NCBI GenBank assembly: GCA_947095945.1
Contig: CAMUQM010000026.1
Location: 1-15,480 of the forward strand
Reading direction: 5' to 3'
DNA length: 15,480 bases
From: an uncultured Prevotella sp.
Lineage (GTDB): Bacteria > Bacteroidota > Bacteroidia > Bacteroidales > Bacteroidaceae
Part shown: piece by piece, positions 1 to 6,035 of the stretch
How the letters are laid out: each line of letters opens with the position of its first letter
Numbering within the stretch: position 1 is the first letter of the stretch
Program-made: the position numbers and the translations under genes
The notes under the pieces: generated by a model
What the model was told of the DNA's origin: nothing
Databases searched by the model: none
The model's input: only the letters and a program-made list of their open reading frames with translations

Positions 1-10
1 AATGCACCGC

Positions 11-46
11 AACTTTAAGCTTGAAACTTTGAACCTCGAGCTTTGA
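11..46. repeat. Degenerate 7-bp tandem array
   Basis: Read from base 11 in steps of seven, the DNA is AACTTTA, AGCTTGA, AACTTTG, AACCTCG, AGCTTTG. The period is clear although individual units vary. The same kind of heptad array recurs in other gaps of this window (5687-5742, 8370-8439, 9246-9315, 9391-9450). No coding sense is visible. Confidence 0.6.
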
Positions 47-152
47 AATATTATTACAATTTATCCGATAAAAAGGCGAGGAAAAGAGCTAAAAACAAGT
101 AATTTTAGCATCGCTGTAAGCAACTTGTTACCAAATAGTTGCGAGAGTGCAT

Positions 153-262
153 TTCAAAAGATGCTTAGTTGGACTTCAAAAGGGCGTTAGTAAGAGGCTT
201 AAAGGGCATCTTTTGCACGCGAAAAGGGCGTTAATTGAAAGCCAATTAACACCCTTTTAATT
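153..262. repeat. Modular palindromic intergenic repeat, copy A
   Basis: This copy contains two modules. The first runs from AAAAGATGC (156-164) through AAAAGGGCGTTAGT. The second carries GGGCATCTTTTGC (204-216) and ends in GGGCGTTAATTGAAAGCC. AAAAGATGC and GCATCTTTT (206-214) are exact reverse complements, so the unit can fold. Bases 178-243 align closely with 10551-10618, and module one aligns with 5460-5497. The spread through unrelated gaps suggests a dispersed genomic repeat of the REP type; this is inferred from three copies. Confidence 0.7.
222..258 (-). terminator. Two-way intrinsic terminator after the muramidase gene
   Basis: Bases 222-237 pair with 243-258: 15 of 16 pairs, with a single C-A mismatch (229/251) and a 5-nt loop. 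The stem starts with AAAA and ends with TTTT, followed by AATTTT, so it can end transcription from either side. Here it would stop the minus-strand muramidase transcript about 140 bp past its stop codon. It is built from the end of repeat copy A. Confidence 0.75.
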
Positions 263-400
263 TTCAACATCTGAATTTTATTTACAAAGCAAAGGATTAC
301 TAATCAGCAGAAACTTGCTTTTCAACTTCTGATTGATTAGAACTCACAACACTCTCTCATTACTCTTTAAGAATGTTTCTTTTGCCCTCCATCCCCTATC

Positions 401-2131
401 TTAAAAGCAATGCCGTTTAAGGAACTCCTCATACTGATTGCGATAGCCATTGAAGACATTGATGTCGACATCGTTATGAATGCCACGCACCTTACCATCA
501 GGACTCAACTGCCAGTAAGCTAACTTGAAGTTGGGTTTATATTCGCCATAGCGGGCTATCCACACGTGATAGTTATCGTCCAAATCGGGTGCCAAAGGCA
601 TATAGGTATTGGCAAACATCTGGCTGATATAGAGGATTGGACGCTTACCCGTTTGCTTCTGCACACGGCTCATCCACGCACGAACATGGCGGAACATCAC
701 CTCTGGACCACCCATGGCAACAATCTGCGCATCGGTTGGCTCGACGTCTAATACTGGTGGGAGGTCGCCCTTGTTAAACTTACTACATTTCAGGAAATAC
801 GCTGCTTGCGCTGCTCCTGCTGACGTTGTAGAAAAGAAATGATAGGTACCTGTTCGAATACCATGCGCACGTGCCGCCTTATAATCAGCTTCATAATAAG
901 CGTTCAGCACCGTACATCCCTCCGTAGACTTCACATAGGCAAAGGAAACAGGATAGTCCACCTTACCTTTGATAGTCTTCGTACTCAGCGTACCGAGGTC
1001 GGTAATGCGCAGTTTATCCCAATAGATGTTATACACCTTATTATTCTTCTCGTGCTGATGGCGTGAGAGATCAATGCCATAGATGCGGTCAGCAGTGTAC
1101 GTAAGGCGTTCACCTTTGAATACATCCGCCTTCCATTCGCCCACTTGCAGATACTCGTGTGGCGCAACATAGATACCAAATCCGTCACGTTTGCCGTCTT
1201 TCCAGTGTCCGTCATAGAAACTACCGTTATCACCATAGAACTTTCCATAACCATTCGGAACGTTTTTCTGGTTCTCACCTTCGTATCTTCCGCCTTCAAT
1301 ACGAATGCCAGCAGCTATGCTCGTAACCGCTACTACGTGTGTCTTGTAGTATGCCTTCAACGCATCCACAGCCCCACCCTTTTGCAAACGAGTGATAGTG
1401 CGAATCGGTGTTGTCTTACTTTGCGTTTGCAGCAGTACGCAATTATTCTCTTTATCTATCTCCAAGCGGTTGCAAACAGTCGGTTTTCCCTTCTTAGATG
1501 AAGACTGAATGGCATAGCGATTCTGCTGTAAGATGCGCAACTGAGCAGAAGAAATTGAAAGCGAATCCAACACCTTTATCATCCGACGAAGCGAATCCAT
1601 CTGATGCAACACCTCGGTATGATATTCTGCAATCTTATTATAACCGTAATCCTGAACGCTGTGCACACGGAGATAATAGCCCATCTCGTTGCGCTTCGTC
1701 TGCAGTCCGTCCAACTCCGAATCCATCTGAGCAATCGTCTGACGAACAAGACGTTGCACGCCTTTACCCCTTAGATTGACGATTGTTGATGGTTTATAAT
1801 CCCATCGAATAAGAATACGTCCATGGCAAGAAGGCACTACGGGCAATCGGTTCACCCAATAGCCCCGCTGCTTGATACTGCGTGTATGAATTGAATCCTT
1901 ATTGACCGAGCCATCCACAAACATCGAGTCGGCATAATCGGCAAAGTAAGCAACCGCCTTACCATCAGCCTCTAACGTGTAATAAGCCTCCTGATTGATA
2001 GTAACAGCACTCTTGTCTACCTCCTCTTGTGAAGGGGGCAGACAACGAAAGATAACATATATTAGTAGGAGTGCAAGCAGAATGCCACCTCCTATATACT
2101 GATTTCGCCTTGAAAGGCGGAAGTTGAACAT
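401..2131 (-). CDS. Membrane-anchored MORN-repeat GH25 muramidase
   Basis: A 576-residue protein. An N-terminal membrane segment lies at about residues 13-29 after a basic start (MFNFRLSRR), so the rest is probably periplasmic. Residues 30-275 match no domain I know and look partly coiled-coil (about 125-205). Residues 279-345 hold MORN-type repeats (GRYEGENQKNVPNGYGKFYG, then YDGHWKDGKRDGFGIY). Residues 350-565 form a GH25 lysozyme domain: YGIDLSRHQ with catalytic-type Asp354, and LDVEP with Asp462 and Glu464. GH25 enzymes cut the MurNAc-GlcNAc bond of peptidoglycan. The gene is monocistronic, with start codons of this gene and the plus-strand metal operon only 62 bp apart. A TAACTTTGC box lies just upstream. 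The domain call is firm; the role of the middle region is unknown. Confidence 0.9.
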   Translation of the reverse strand: MFNFRLSRRNQYIGGGILLALLLIYVIFRCLPPSQEEVDKSAVTINQEAYYTLEADGKAVAYFADYADSMFVDGSVNKDSIHTRSIKQRGYWVNRLPVVPSCHGRILIRWDYKPSTIVNLRGKGVQRLVRQTIAQMDSELDGLQTKRNEMGYYLRVHSVQDYGYNKIAEYHTEVLHQMDSLRRMIKVLDSLSISSAQLRILQQNRYAIQSSSKKGKPTVCNRLEIDKENNCVLLQTQSKTTPIRTITRLQKGGAVDALKAYYKTHVVAVTSIAAGIRIEGGRYEGENQKNVPNGYGKFYGDNGSFYDGHWKDGKRDGFGIYVAPHEYLQVGEWKADVFKGERLTYTADRIYGIDLSRHQHEKNNKVYNIYWDKLRITDLGTLSTKTIKGKVDYPVSFAYVKSTEGCTVLNAYYEADYKAARAHGIRTGTYHFFSTTSAGAAQAAYFLKCSKFNKGDLPPVLDVEPTDAQIVAMGGPEVMFRHVRAWMSRVQKQTGKRPILYISQMFANTYMPLAPDLDDNYHVWIARYGEYKPNFKLAYWQLSPDGKVRGIHNDVDINVFNGYRNQYEEFLKRHCF

Positions 2132-2150
2132 TAAAATAAATATTAAATTC

Positions 2151-2182
2151 TTTGCAAAGTTACTAATAATTCTCTAACTTTG
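2151..2182 (+). promoter_or_regulatory. Bacteroidetes-type promoter of the metal operon
   Basis: TTTG at 2151-2154 and TAACTTTG at 2175-2182 are separated by 20 bp. This matches the Bacteroidetes primary sigma consensus TTTG-N19-21-TAnnTTTG. The start codon at 2194 lies only 11 nt past the box, so the transcript leader would be extremely short. The -33 TTTG overlaps the opposite-strand promoter box. Confidence 0.7.
2154..2162 (-). promoter_or_regulatory. -7 box of the muramidase gene
   Basis: On the minus strand bases 2162 to 2154 read TAACTTTGC, a match to TAnnTTTG. It lies 22 bp before the muramidase start codon (2131). No good TTTG is found at the -33 position. It shares bases with the divergent plus-strand promoter, so the two could interfere with each other. 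Confidence 0.55.
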
Positions 2183-2193
2183 CAGATAAGTTT

Positions 2194-2574
2194 ATGAGAA
2201 AAACGACAGACATATTACTTTCCATTCTGTTATCAGCAATGATCGTATGGATTGGTTCGGGCATCATAACAGTGGTGTGTGAACATACTGGCAATGTGTC
2301 TGTTGCTAAGATGGAAGAGAAGCGGCATTGCAATGACAGAGATGTAAGCCATTGCATGAAATTTGAAGTAAAAACCTTGTCGCCCACAGATACGGCACAG
2401 AATAACTTTTATCAAATTCAGCCCATACAGCTTTCTCTTCTCCCACAATTCATAAGCAACTGTCAATTACTGCCTTTGCCCATTCTGACAAAGGCTCCAG
2501 AGAGGATGTTGTCGATGCTCTGGCATAGTCCACCACGCCAATATCTTCAATTACTTACCACGCTTATCATTTGA
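2194..2574 (+). CDS. Small exported Cys/His protein of the metal locus
   Basis: A 126-residue protein with a basic, hydrophobic N-terminus (MRKTTDILLSILLSAMIVWI) that looks like a signal peptide or anchor. After it come clustered Cys and His residues: VCEHTG, then RHCND and SHCMK. The C-terminus is hydrophobic and contains SPPRQYL. This layout (early Cys/His motif, middle Cys pair, late PP) resembles the small HYC_CC_PP-type proteins found beside TonB receptors and HMA proteins in Bacteroidetes; the assignment is by pattern only. It is the first gene of a likely operon with the receptor (2732) and HMA protein (4875). Context suggests binding of a soft metal such as copper. It could be only a distant relative of that family. 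Confidence 0.7.
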   Translation: MRKTTDILLSILLSAMIVWIGSGIITVVCEHTGNVSVAKMEEKRHCNDRDVSHCMKFEVKTLSPTDTAQNNFYQIQPIQLSLLPQFISNCQLLPLPILTKAPERMLSMLWHSPPRQYLQLLTTLII

Positions 2575-2586
2575 TTTTTTGTTGTT

Positions 2587-2620
2587 TTCTGTTTCTCAAA
2601 AAATGAGCAACAGAAGTTTT
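2587..2620 (+). terminator. Stem-loop between the first two metal-operon genes
   Basis: Bases 2587-2597 (TTCTGTTTCTC) pair with 2605-2615 (GAGCAACAGAA), 10 of 11 pairs, around a 7-nt A-rich loop. GTTTTA follows, a weak U-tract. It lies 12 bp after the first gene's stop codon and 117 bp before the TonB receptor. It could be a partial terminator or attenuator that lowers receptor expression; this is inferred. Confidence 0.45.
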
Positions 2621-2650
2621 ACCGTACCTGTTACACAAATGTGTTCAGGC

Positions 2651-2693
2651 TCTAAGTCGTATCAGTATGTCACCCATTCTGATACCGCTTGGG
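2651..2693 (+). promoter_or_regulatory. Long imperfect hairpin in the receptor leader
   Basis: The core GTATCAG (2659-2665) pairs perfectly with CTGATAC (2679-2685). A T-T mismatch then ATG/CAT extends it to a 5-nt loop. Outside a 2x2 internal loop, 2651-2656 pairs with 2688-2693 using two G-U pairs. The result is a 43-nt folded element 38 bp before the receptor start codon. It could be an operator palindrome or a regulatory RNA structure. No known riboswitch motif was recognised. Confidence 0.5.
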
Positions 2694-2731
2694 CTTTATA
2701 AATATTCTAAAACAACAAACTATCAAACGAA

Positions 2732-4780
2732 ATGAATAGAATTATATATTCAGTGGGACTGACCCTATTGTCTGTCCTACCAGCTGCAGCACAGCAAACG
2801 GCTGTCGACACGACCACAACCCTAAAAGACCAGACACTGGATAACGTGACCGTTACAACCCGAAGAGCCTCTGTGCGTTCATTGGCAGGGGCTATCAACG
2901 GCAAAGACATCCTACGTGACGAACTCTTCAAGGCTGCTTGCTGCAACCTTGGTGAGAGTTTTGTCAACAATGTGTCGGCAGATGTAAACTACTCGGATGC
3001 CACTACGGGCGCTAAACAAATAAAACTCCTCGGACTCAGCGGTACGTATGTTCAGATGCTAACGGAGAACCTTCCAAACTTCCGTGGTGCTGCCCTCCCC
3101 TACGGTTTAGGCTATGTGCCCGGCAGTTGGATGAAGAGTATGCAGGTGAGTAAGGGTAACTCATCGGTCAAGAATGGCTACGAAGCGATGACAGGTCAAA
3201 TTAACGTAGAATACGTAAAACCAGAAGATCCAACAGGTGTGACCGTCAACCTCTATGGCAGTACGATGGGTAAATTCGAGGCAAATGCGGATGGTAACAT
3301 CCACATCAACGGCAATAAGAACCTCAGTACGGAAATCCTTGCCCACTTTGAGAACAACTGGGGCAAGCATGATGGCAATGGCGACGGCTTTCAGGATGCC
3401 CCACAAGTAAGACAGTATAACCTGCAGAACCGTTGGTTTTGGAAGCAAAAAGACTATATTCTGCACGCTGGTCTGTCGCTGTTGAAGGAAGATCGCATGA
3501 GTGGGCAAACCAACCATGCCGCCATGCTGAATCCTTATCGCATCAACATTGGCACCGACCGCTATGAAGCCTACATGAAGCATGCCTTCGTCCTCAATCA
3601 TACAAAGGGTACGAACATCGCTTTGATAGGCAATGTCTCTATGCACAAGCAGCAGGCGCAATATGGTATTAAGCAGTATGATGTCAACGAGAAGAATGCG
3701 TACGCATCGCTTGTCTTTGAGACAAACTTCTCTGACGAGCACAATCTATCGGCTGGCTTGAGCCTTAACCACGATTACTTGCATCAGAGTCTGACACTGC
3801 CAGCAACGGCCATTGCGGCTGATTATGGTAATATCTACCCACTCACACGGGGCATTGAGCGTGAGACTACACCGGGCGCATACGTTCAATACACCTACAA
3901 CCTGCACAACCGCATCATCACTATGGCAGGATTACGTATGGATCACAGCAACGTCTACGGCACCTTCTTCACTCCACGCTTCCACTTGAAGTGGATTCCT
4001 GTAGACTTCATGACACTCCGCCTCTCGGCAGGTAAGGGCTATCGCAGTCCGCACGCATTAGCTGAGAACAACTATCTATTGGCTTCGGGCCGTCAACTCA
4101 TCATCGACAAGCTCGATCAGGAGGCAGCATGGAACTATGGAGCGAGCCTTAACTTCAACATTCCGATAGGTAAACAGATGCTGAAAATCAACACGGATTA
4201 TTATTACACGCACTTCCTTTCGCAGATGCTGGTTGACTATGACAGCAATCCGCAGGAACTGCATATCACCAATCTCAATGGTAAAAGCTTCTCACACACC
4301 TTCCAAATCGATGCTACCTACCCTATTTTCAAGGGCTTTGAACTGACGGCAGCCTACCGCTACAACCTCGTGAAGGCTACCTATGGCGGTCAGCTAAGAT
4401 GGAAACCACTACAGAGTCGTTACAAAGGATTGCTGACGCTCAGTTATAAAACGCCTTTAGGACTCTGGCAGTTTGATGCTACTGCAGCACTGAACGGAGG
4501 TGGCAGAATGCCTGAAAGCTATGCACTGCCATCGGGTGAACGCTCATGGGCGGGCAGCTATAAGGCTTACGGACAACTTAGTGGGCAGGTGACACGCTAC
4601 TTCCGCCACTTCTCTCTTTACATAGGTGGGGAAAATCTTACCAATTACAAGCAGAAAAATCCTATCATAGGCTATCAAAATCCGTGGGCTAACAGCTTTG
4701 AGCCGACAATGATCTATGGTCCTATTGAGGGCGCAATGGCGTATGTCGGTATTCGTCTGAACCTCGGTAAACGAATGTAA
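2732..4780 (+). CDS. TonB-dependent outer-membrane receptor, probable metal or metal-complex uptake
   Basis: A 682-residue protein with a signal peptide (MNRIIYSVGLTLLSVLPAAAQ, cleavage near residue 21). A TonB-box-like stretch LDNVTVT follows. The plug domain covers about 35-155, including LGESFVNNVSADVNYSD and the plug end MQVSKGNSSVKNGYEAMTGQ. The remainder is a beta-barrel with alternating aromatic strands that ends in AYVGIRLNLGKRM. Such receptors import ligands using TonB energy. There is no N-terminal CarboxypepD-like extension, so it is of the classical siderophore or metal receptor type, not the SusC type. Neighbours are a Cys/His exported protein upstream and an HMA protein 94 bp downstream, which suggests copper or another soft metal, free or complexed. 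The ligand cannot be read from sequence. Confidence 0.9.
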   Translation: MNRIIYSVGLTLLSVLPAAAQQTAVDTTTTLKDQTLDNVTVTTRRASVRSLAGAINGKDILRDELFKAACCNLGESFVNNVSADVNYSDATTGAKQIKLLGLSGTYVQMLTENLPNFRGAALPYGLGYVPGSWMKSMQVSKGNSSVKNGYEAMTGQINVEYVKPEDPTGVTVNLYGSTMGKFEANADGNIHINGNKNLSTEILAHFENNWGKHDGNGDGFQDAPQVRQYNLQNRWFWKQKDYILHAGLSLLKEDRMSGQTNHAAMLNPYRINIGTDRYEAYMKHAFVLNHTKGTNIALIGNVSMHKQQAQYGIKQYDVNEKNAYASLVFETNFSDEHNLSAGLSLNHDYLHQSLTLPATAIAADYGNIYPLTRGIERETTPGAYVQYTYNLHNRIITMAGLRMDHSNVYGTFFTPRFHLKWIPVDFMTLRLSAGKGYRSPHALAENNYLLASGRQLIIDKLDQEAAWNYGASLNFNIPIGKQMLKINTDYYYTHFLSQMLVDYDSNPQELHITNLNGKSFSHTFQIDATYPIFKGFELTAAYRYNLVKATYGGQLRWKPLQSRYKGLLTLSYKTPLGLWQFDATAALNGGGRMPESYALPSGERSWAGSYKAYGQLSGQVTRYFRHFSLYIGGENLTNYKQKNPIIGYQNPWANSFEPTMIYGPIEGAMAYVGIRLNLGKRM

Positions 4781-4823
4781 ACAGCCCTTTCTACAACAAA
4801 ATAACAAAACATAAGAAAACAGA

Positions 4824-4855
4824 GAGACGTCTTGAAACAAACTTTCGGACGTCTC
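4824..4855 (+). promoter_or_regulatory. Intercistronic hairpin with GACGTC palindromes
   Basis: GAGACGTC (4824-4831) pairs perfectly with GACGTCTC (4848-4855). After a small bulge, GAAA/TTTC (4834-4837/4843-4846) extends the stem to a 5-nt loop. Each half also contains GACGTC, itself a palindrome, so the DNA holds two copies of a symmetric site 18 bp apart. It ends 19 bp before the HMA start codon. No U-tract follows, so it is more likely an RNA-processing or stability element, or a binding site, than a terminator. Confidence 0.5.
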
Positions 4856-4874
4856 CCACAAACAAACAACAATT

Positions 4875-5204
4875 ATGAAAAAAGCTATTTTCACAATGCT
4901 GATGCTCATGGTAGCCATCATCGCAACTGCAAAAGACATCAAAACAGTTATCTTCACCACGACCCCACAGATGCACTGCGCCAGCTGTGAGAACACTATC
5001 AAGGGTAACCTTCGTTTTGAAAAGGGTGTGAAGGATATCAAGACCAACGTCGAGGAACAAAAGGTTTATGTGACATACGATGCCGACAAAACCAATGAAG
5101 ACAAACTTCAAAAGGCTTTCGAAAAGTTTGGTTATAAAGCAGAGAAGACTACAAAAGAAGCCAAAATCCCTGTTCACGAGGACGAGGAGTGCAAAAACAT
5201 GTAA
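4875..5204 (+). CDS. Exported HMA-domain metal-binding protein
   Basis: A 109-residue protein. Residues 1-19 (MKKAIFTMLMLMVAIIATA) form a signal peptide, so the protein is probably periplasmic. Residues 22-93 form a heavy-metal-associated domain of ferredoxin-like fold: the metal loop MHCASC carries two Cys ligands, and FGYKAEK is the typical late motif. The C-terminus adds a His/Glu/Cys-rich tail (HEDEEC) that could add ligands. HMA domains bind Cu(I) or similar ions and pass them to partners. Here it is free-standing and not part of a P-type ATPase. It is the last gene of the receptor locus and is followed by a hairpin at 5227. Binding of copper is the best guess; zinc, cadmium or mercury cannot be excluded. 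Confidence 0.9.
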   Translation: MKKAIFTMLMLMVAIIATAKDIKTVIFTTTPQMHCASCENTIKGNLRFEKGVKDIKTNVEEQKVYVTYDADKTNEDKLQKAFEKFGYKAEKTTKEAKIPVHEDEECKNM

Positions 5205-5226
5205 CTCGCTACTATGAACATTTAGG

Positions 5227-5276
5227 ATTAAACCCAAAATTGGTCTTAGACTCTAAAAATCGATTTTGAGTTTAAT
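5227..5276 (+). terminator. Hairpin after the metal operon
   Basis: Bases 5227-5240 pair with 5263-5276 (13 of 14, one C-A mismatch). The 22-nt loop contains an inner hairpin, TTAG-ACT-CTAA. It starts 22 bp after the HMA stop codon. Only a weak T-rich stretch (AATATCTTT) follows, so it may act as a terminator or 3'-end stabiliser. Confidence 0.5.
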
Positions 5277-5421
5277 AATATCTTTCCTGAGATAATAACA
5301 TTAAATATATCTTCGACAAATTCACGTTAGGGAATAGGAATTTGCCCTCTCGGAAAATCCTTCTCAAAGGTAAAATTCAAACACGTTTTGTAATAATAAA
5401 GTCATGGCAGAATTTTAATAG

Positions 5422-5519
5422 GGCATCTTTTGCGTTTGAATTGGGCACAAATTGACTTGCAAAAGAGGCTTAGTTAGCCTTCAAAAGGGCGTTAGTTAGA
5501 CTCTAACTAACGCCCTTTT
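5422..5519. repeat. Modular palindromic intergenic repeat, copy B
   Basis: It holds the same two modules as copy A but in the opposite order: GGGCATCTTTTGC first (5422-5434), then AAAAGAGGCTTAGTT...AAAAGGGCGTTAGT (from 5461). GCATCTTTTGC pairs with the later GCAAAAGAGGC (10 of 11), so the first module closes a loop. The end is a perfect terminator-like hairpin (separate entry). The region 5281-5421 before it holds nothing I can identify. Confidence 0.65.
5483..5519. terminator. Perfect 17-bp two-way terminator hairpin
   Basis: Bases 5483-5499 (AAAAGGGCGTTAGTTAG) pair perfectly with 5503-5519 around the loop ACT. The stem runs from AAAA to TTTT, so it can terminate both the plus-strand metal operon and any minus-strand read-through beyond the tRNA. 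It forms the end of repeat copy B. Confidence 0.8.
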
Positions 5520-5646
5520 CTTGCATTATCTCATAATGCTTTGATTATCTGTTGGTTACAAAGCCCATTAAAATCGATAAAAAGTTAGGATTTTCAAGTA
5601 TATAAAACAAAAACATTGTAAAGATAATTCAGAGTCTAAAAGACAA

Positions 5647-5742
5647 AAGTTTAAAGTTCCAAATTCAAAGTCTTCTCTCATGGAATACTTTAAAGTTTAA
5701 TGTTTACACTTGGAACTTTACTCTTTGAACTAATCATAATTC
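5647..5742. repeat. Heptad array with a 10-bp inverted repeat
   Basis: In-phase 7-bp units run from 5687: ACTTTAA, AGTTTAA, TGTTTAC, ACTTGGA, ACTTTAC, TCTTTGA, ACTAATC, ATAATTC. A shorter run lies at 5647-5674. AAAGTTCCAA (5653-5662) and TTGGAACTTT (5710-5719) are perfect inverted repeats, so the two runs lie in opposite orientation. No gene is seen here. Confidence 0.55.
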
Positions 5743-5789
5743 CAAACTATGCCATAATGATGAGAACTCAGTTCGCATAATTATGAATT
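5731..5789. repeat. ATAATTATG-arm palindromic repeat, copy 1
   Basis: Outer arms CATAATT and AATTATG flank a central TGATGAGAAC-TCA-GTTCG hairpin (GAAC/GTTC). A second copy at 9351-9400 keeps the arms, the TGATGAGAAC block and the GAAC/GTTC pairing but changes the loop to TTC. This points to a dispersed foldable repeat. Confidence 0.55.
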
Positions 5790-5813
5790 ACTTAACACCA
5801 ACGAAATAGATAT

Positions 5814-5855
5814 AAAAAAAAGCTTAGAAAACTTATTACAAAGTATTTCTAAGCT
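5814..5855 (-). terminator. Intrinsic terminator of the tRNA gene
   Basis: AGCTTAGAAA (5821-5830) pairs perfectly with TTTCTAAGCT (5846-5855). After one bulged base the stem continues with ACTT/AAGT. On the minus strand a run of seven T (5820-5814) follows directly. It begins 5 bp past the tRNA 3' end, so the tRNA is probably transcribed alone. Confidence 0.85.
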
Positions 5856-5860
5856 AAAAG

Positions 5861-5933
5861 TTGCGGGTGCAGGACTCGAACATGCGACCTCCAGGTTATG
5901 AGCCTGGCGAGCTACCAACTGCTCCAACCCGCG
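5861..5933 (-). tRNA. tRNA-Met (CAT), initiator type
   Basis: A 73-nt cloverleaf reads on the minus strand from 5933: acceptor CGCGGGT/ACCCGCA, D-stem GAGC/GCTC, anticodon loop CTCATAA (anticodon CAT at 5900-5898), and T-loop TTCGAGT. Position 1 is C and position 72 is A, the unpaired end that marks bacterial initiator tRNA. The anticodon stem has G-C pairs at 30-40 and 31-39 but A-T at 29-41, where initiators normally have a third G-C pair. The T-stem has a T52-C62 mismatch. CCA is not encoded. Initiator is more likely than elongator or lysidine-Ile tRNA because of the C1/A72 pair. Confidence 0.9.
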
Positions 5934-5989
5934 ATATTAATTAAAATCAATTCATCGATGAACTAACGTGCATTTCTGAATTGCGAGTG

Positions 5990-6021
5990 CAAAGGTAGTG
6001 GTTTATTACGAAACCGCCAAA
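5990..6021 (-). promoter_or_regulatory. Promoter of the tRNA gene
   Basis: On the minus strand TTTG (6021-6018) and TACCTTTG (5997-5990) are 20 bp apart, an exact match to the Bacteroidetes TTTG-N20-TAnnTTTG pattern. Transcription would start about 50 nt before the mature tRNA 5' end at 5933. Confidence 0.75.
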
Positions 6022-6035
6022 GAATTATACATTAT

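Noticed and set aside
2163..2466. Minus-strand open frames over the small Cys/His gene
   Set aside because: They lack a promoter, start signal and family features, while the plus-strand frame has a promoter and an export signal.
2651..2693. Cobalamin or other known riboswitch
   Set aside because: No conserved riboswitch core motif could be found in the leader.
3161..3742. 193-residue minus-strand open frame
   Set aside because: It is antisense to the well-supported TonB receptor and shows no domain.
4544..5237. Two minus-strand open frames (4544-5047 and 4791-5237) over the receptor end and HMA gene
   Set aside because: They are antisense shadows; the plus strand carries a receptor barrel end and a clear HMA domain.
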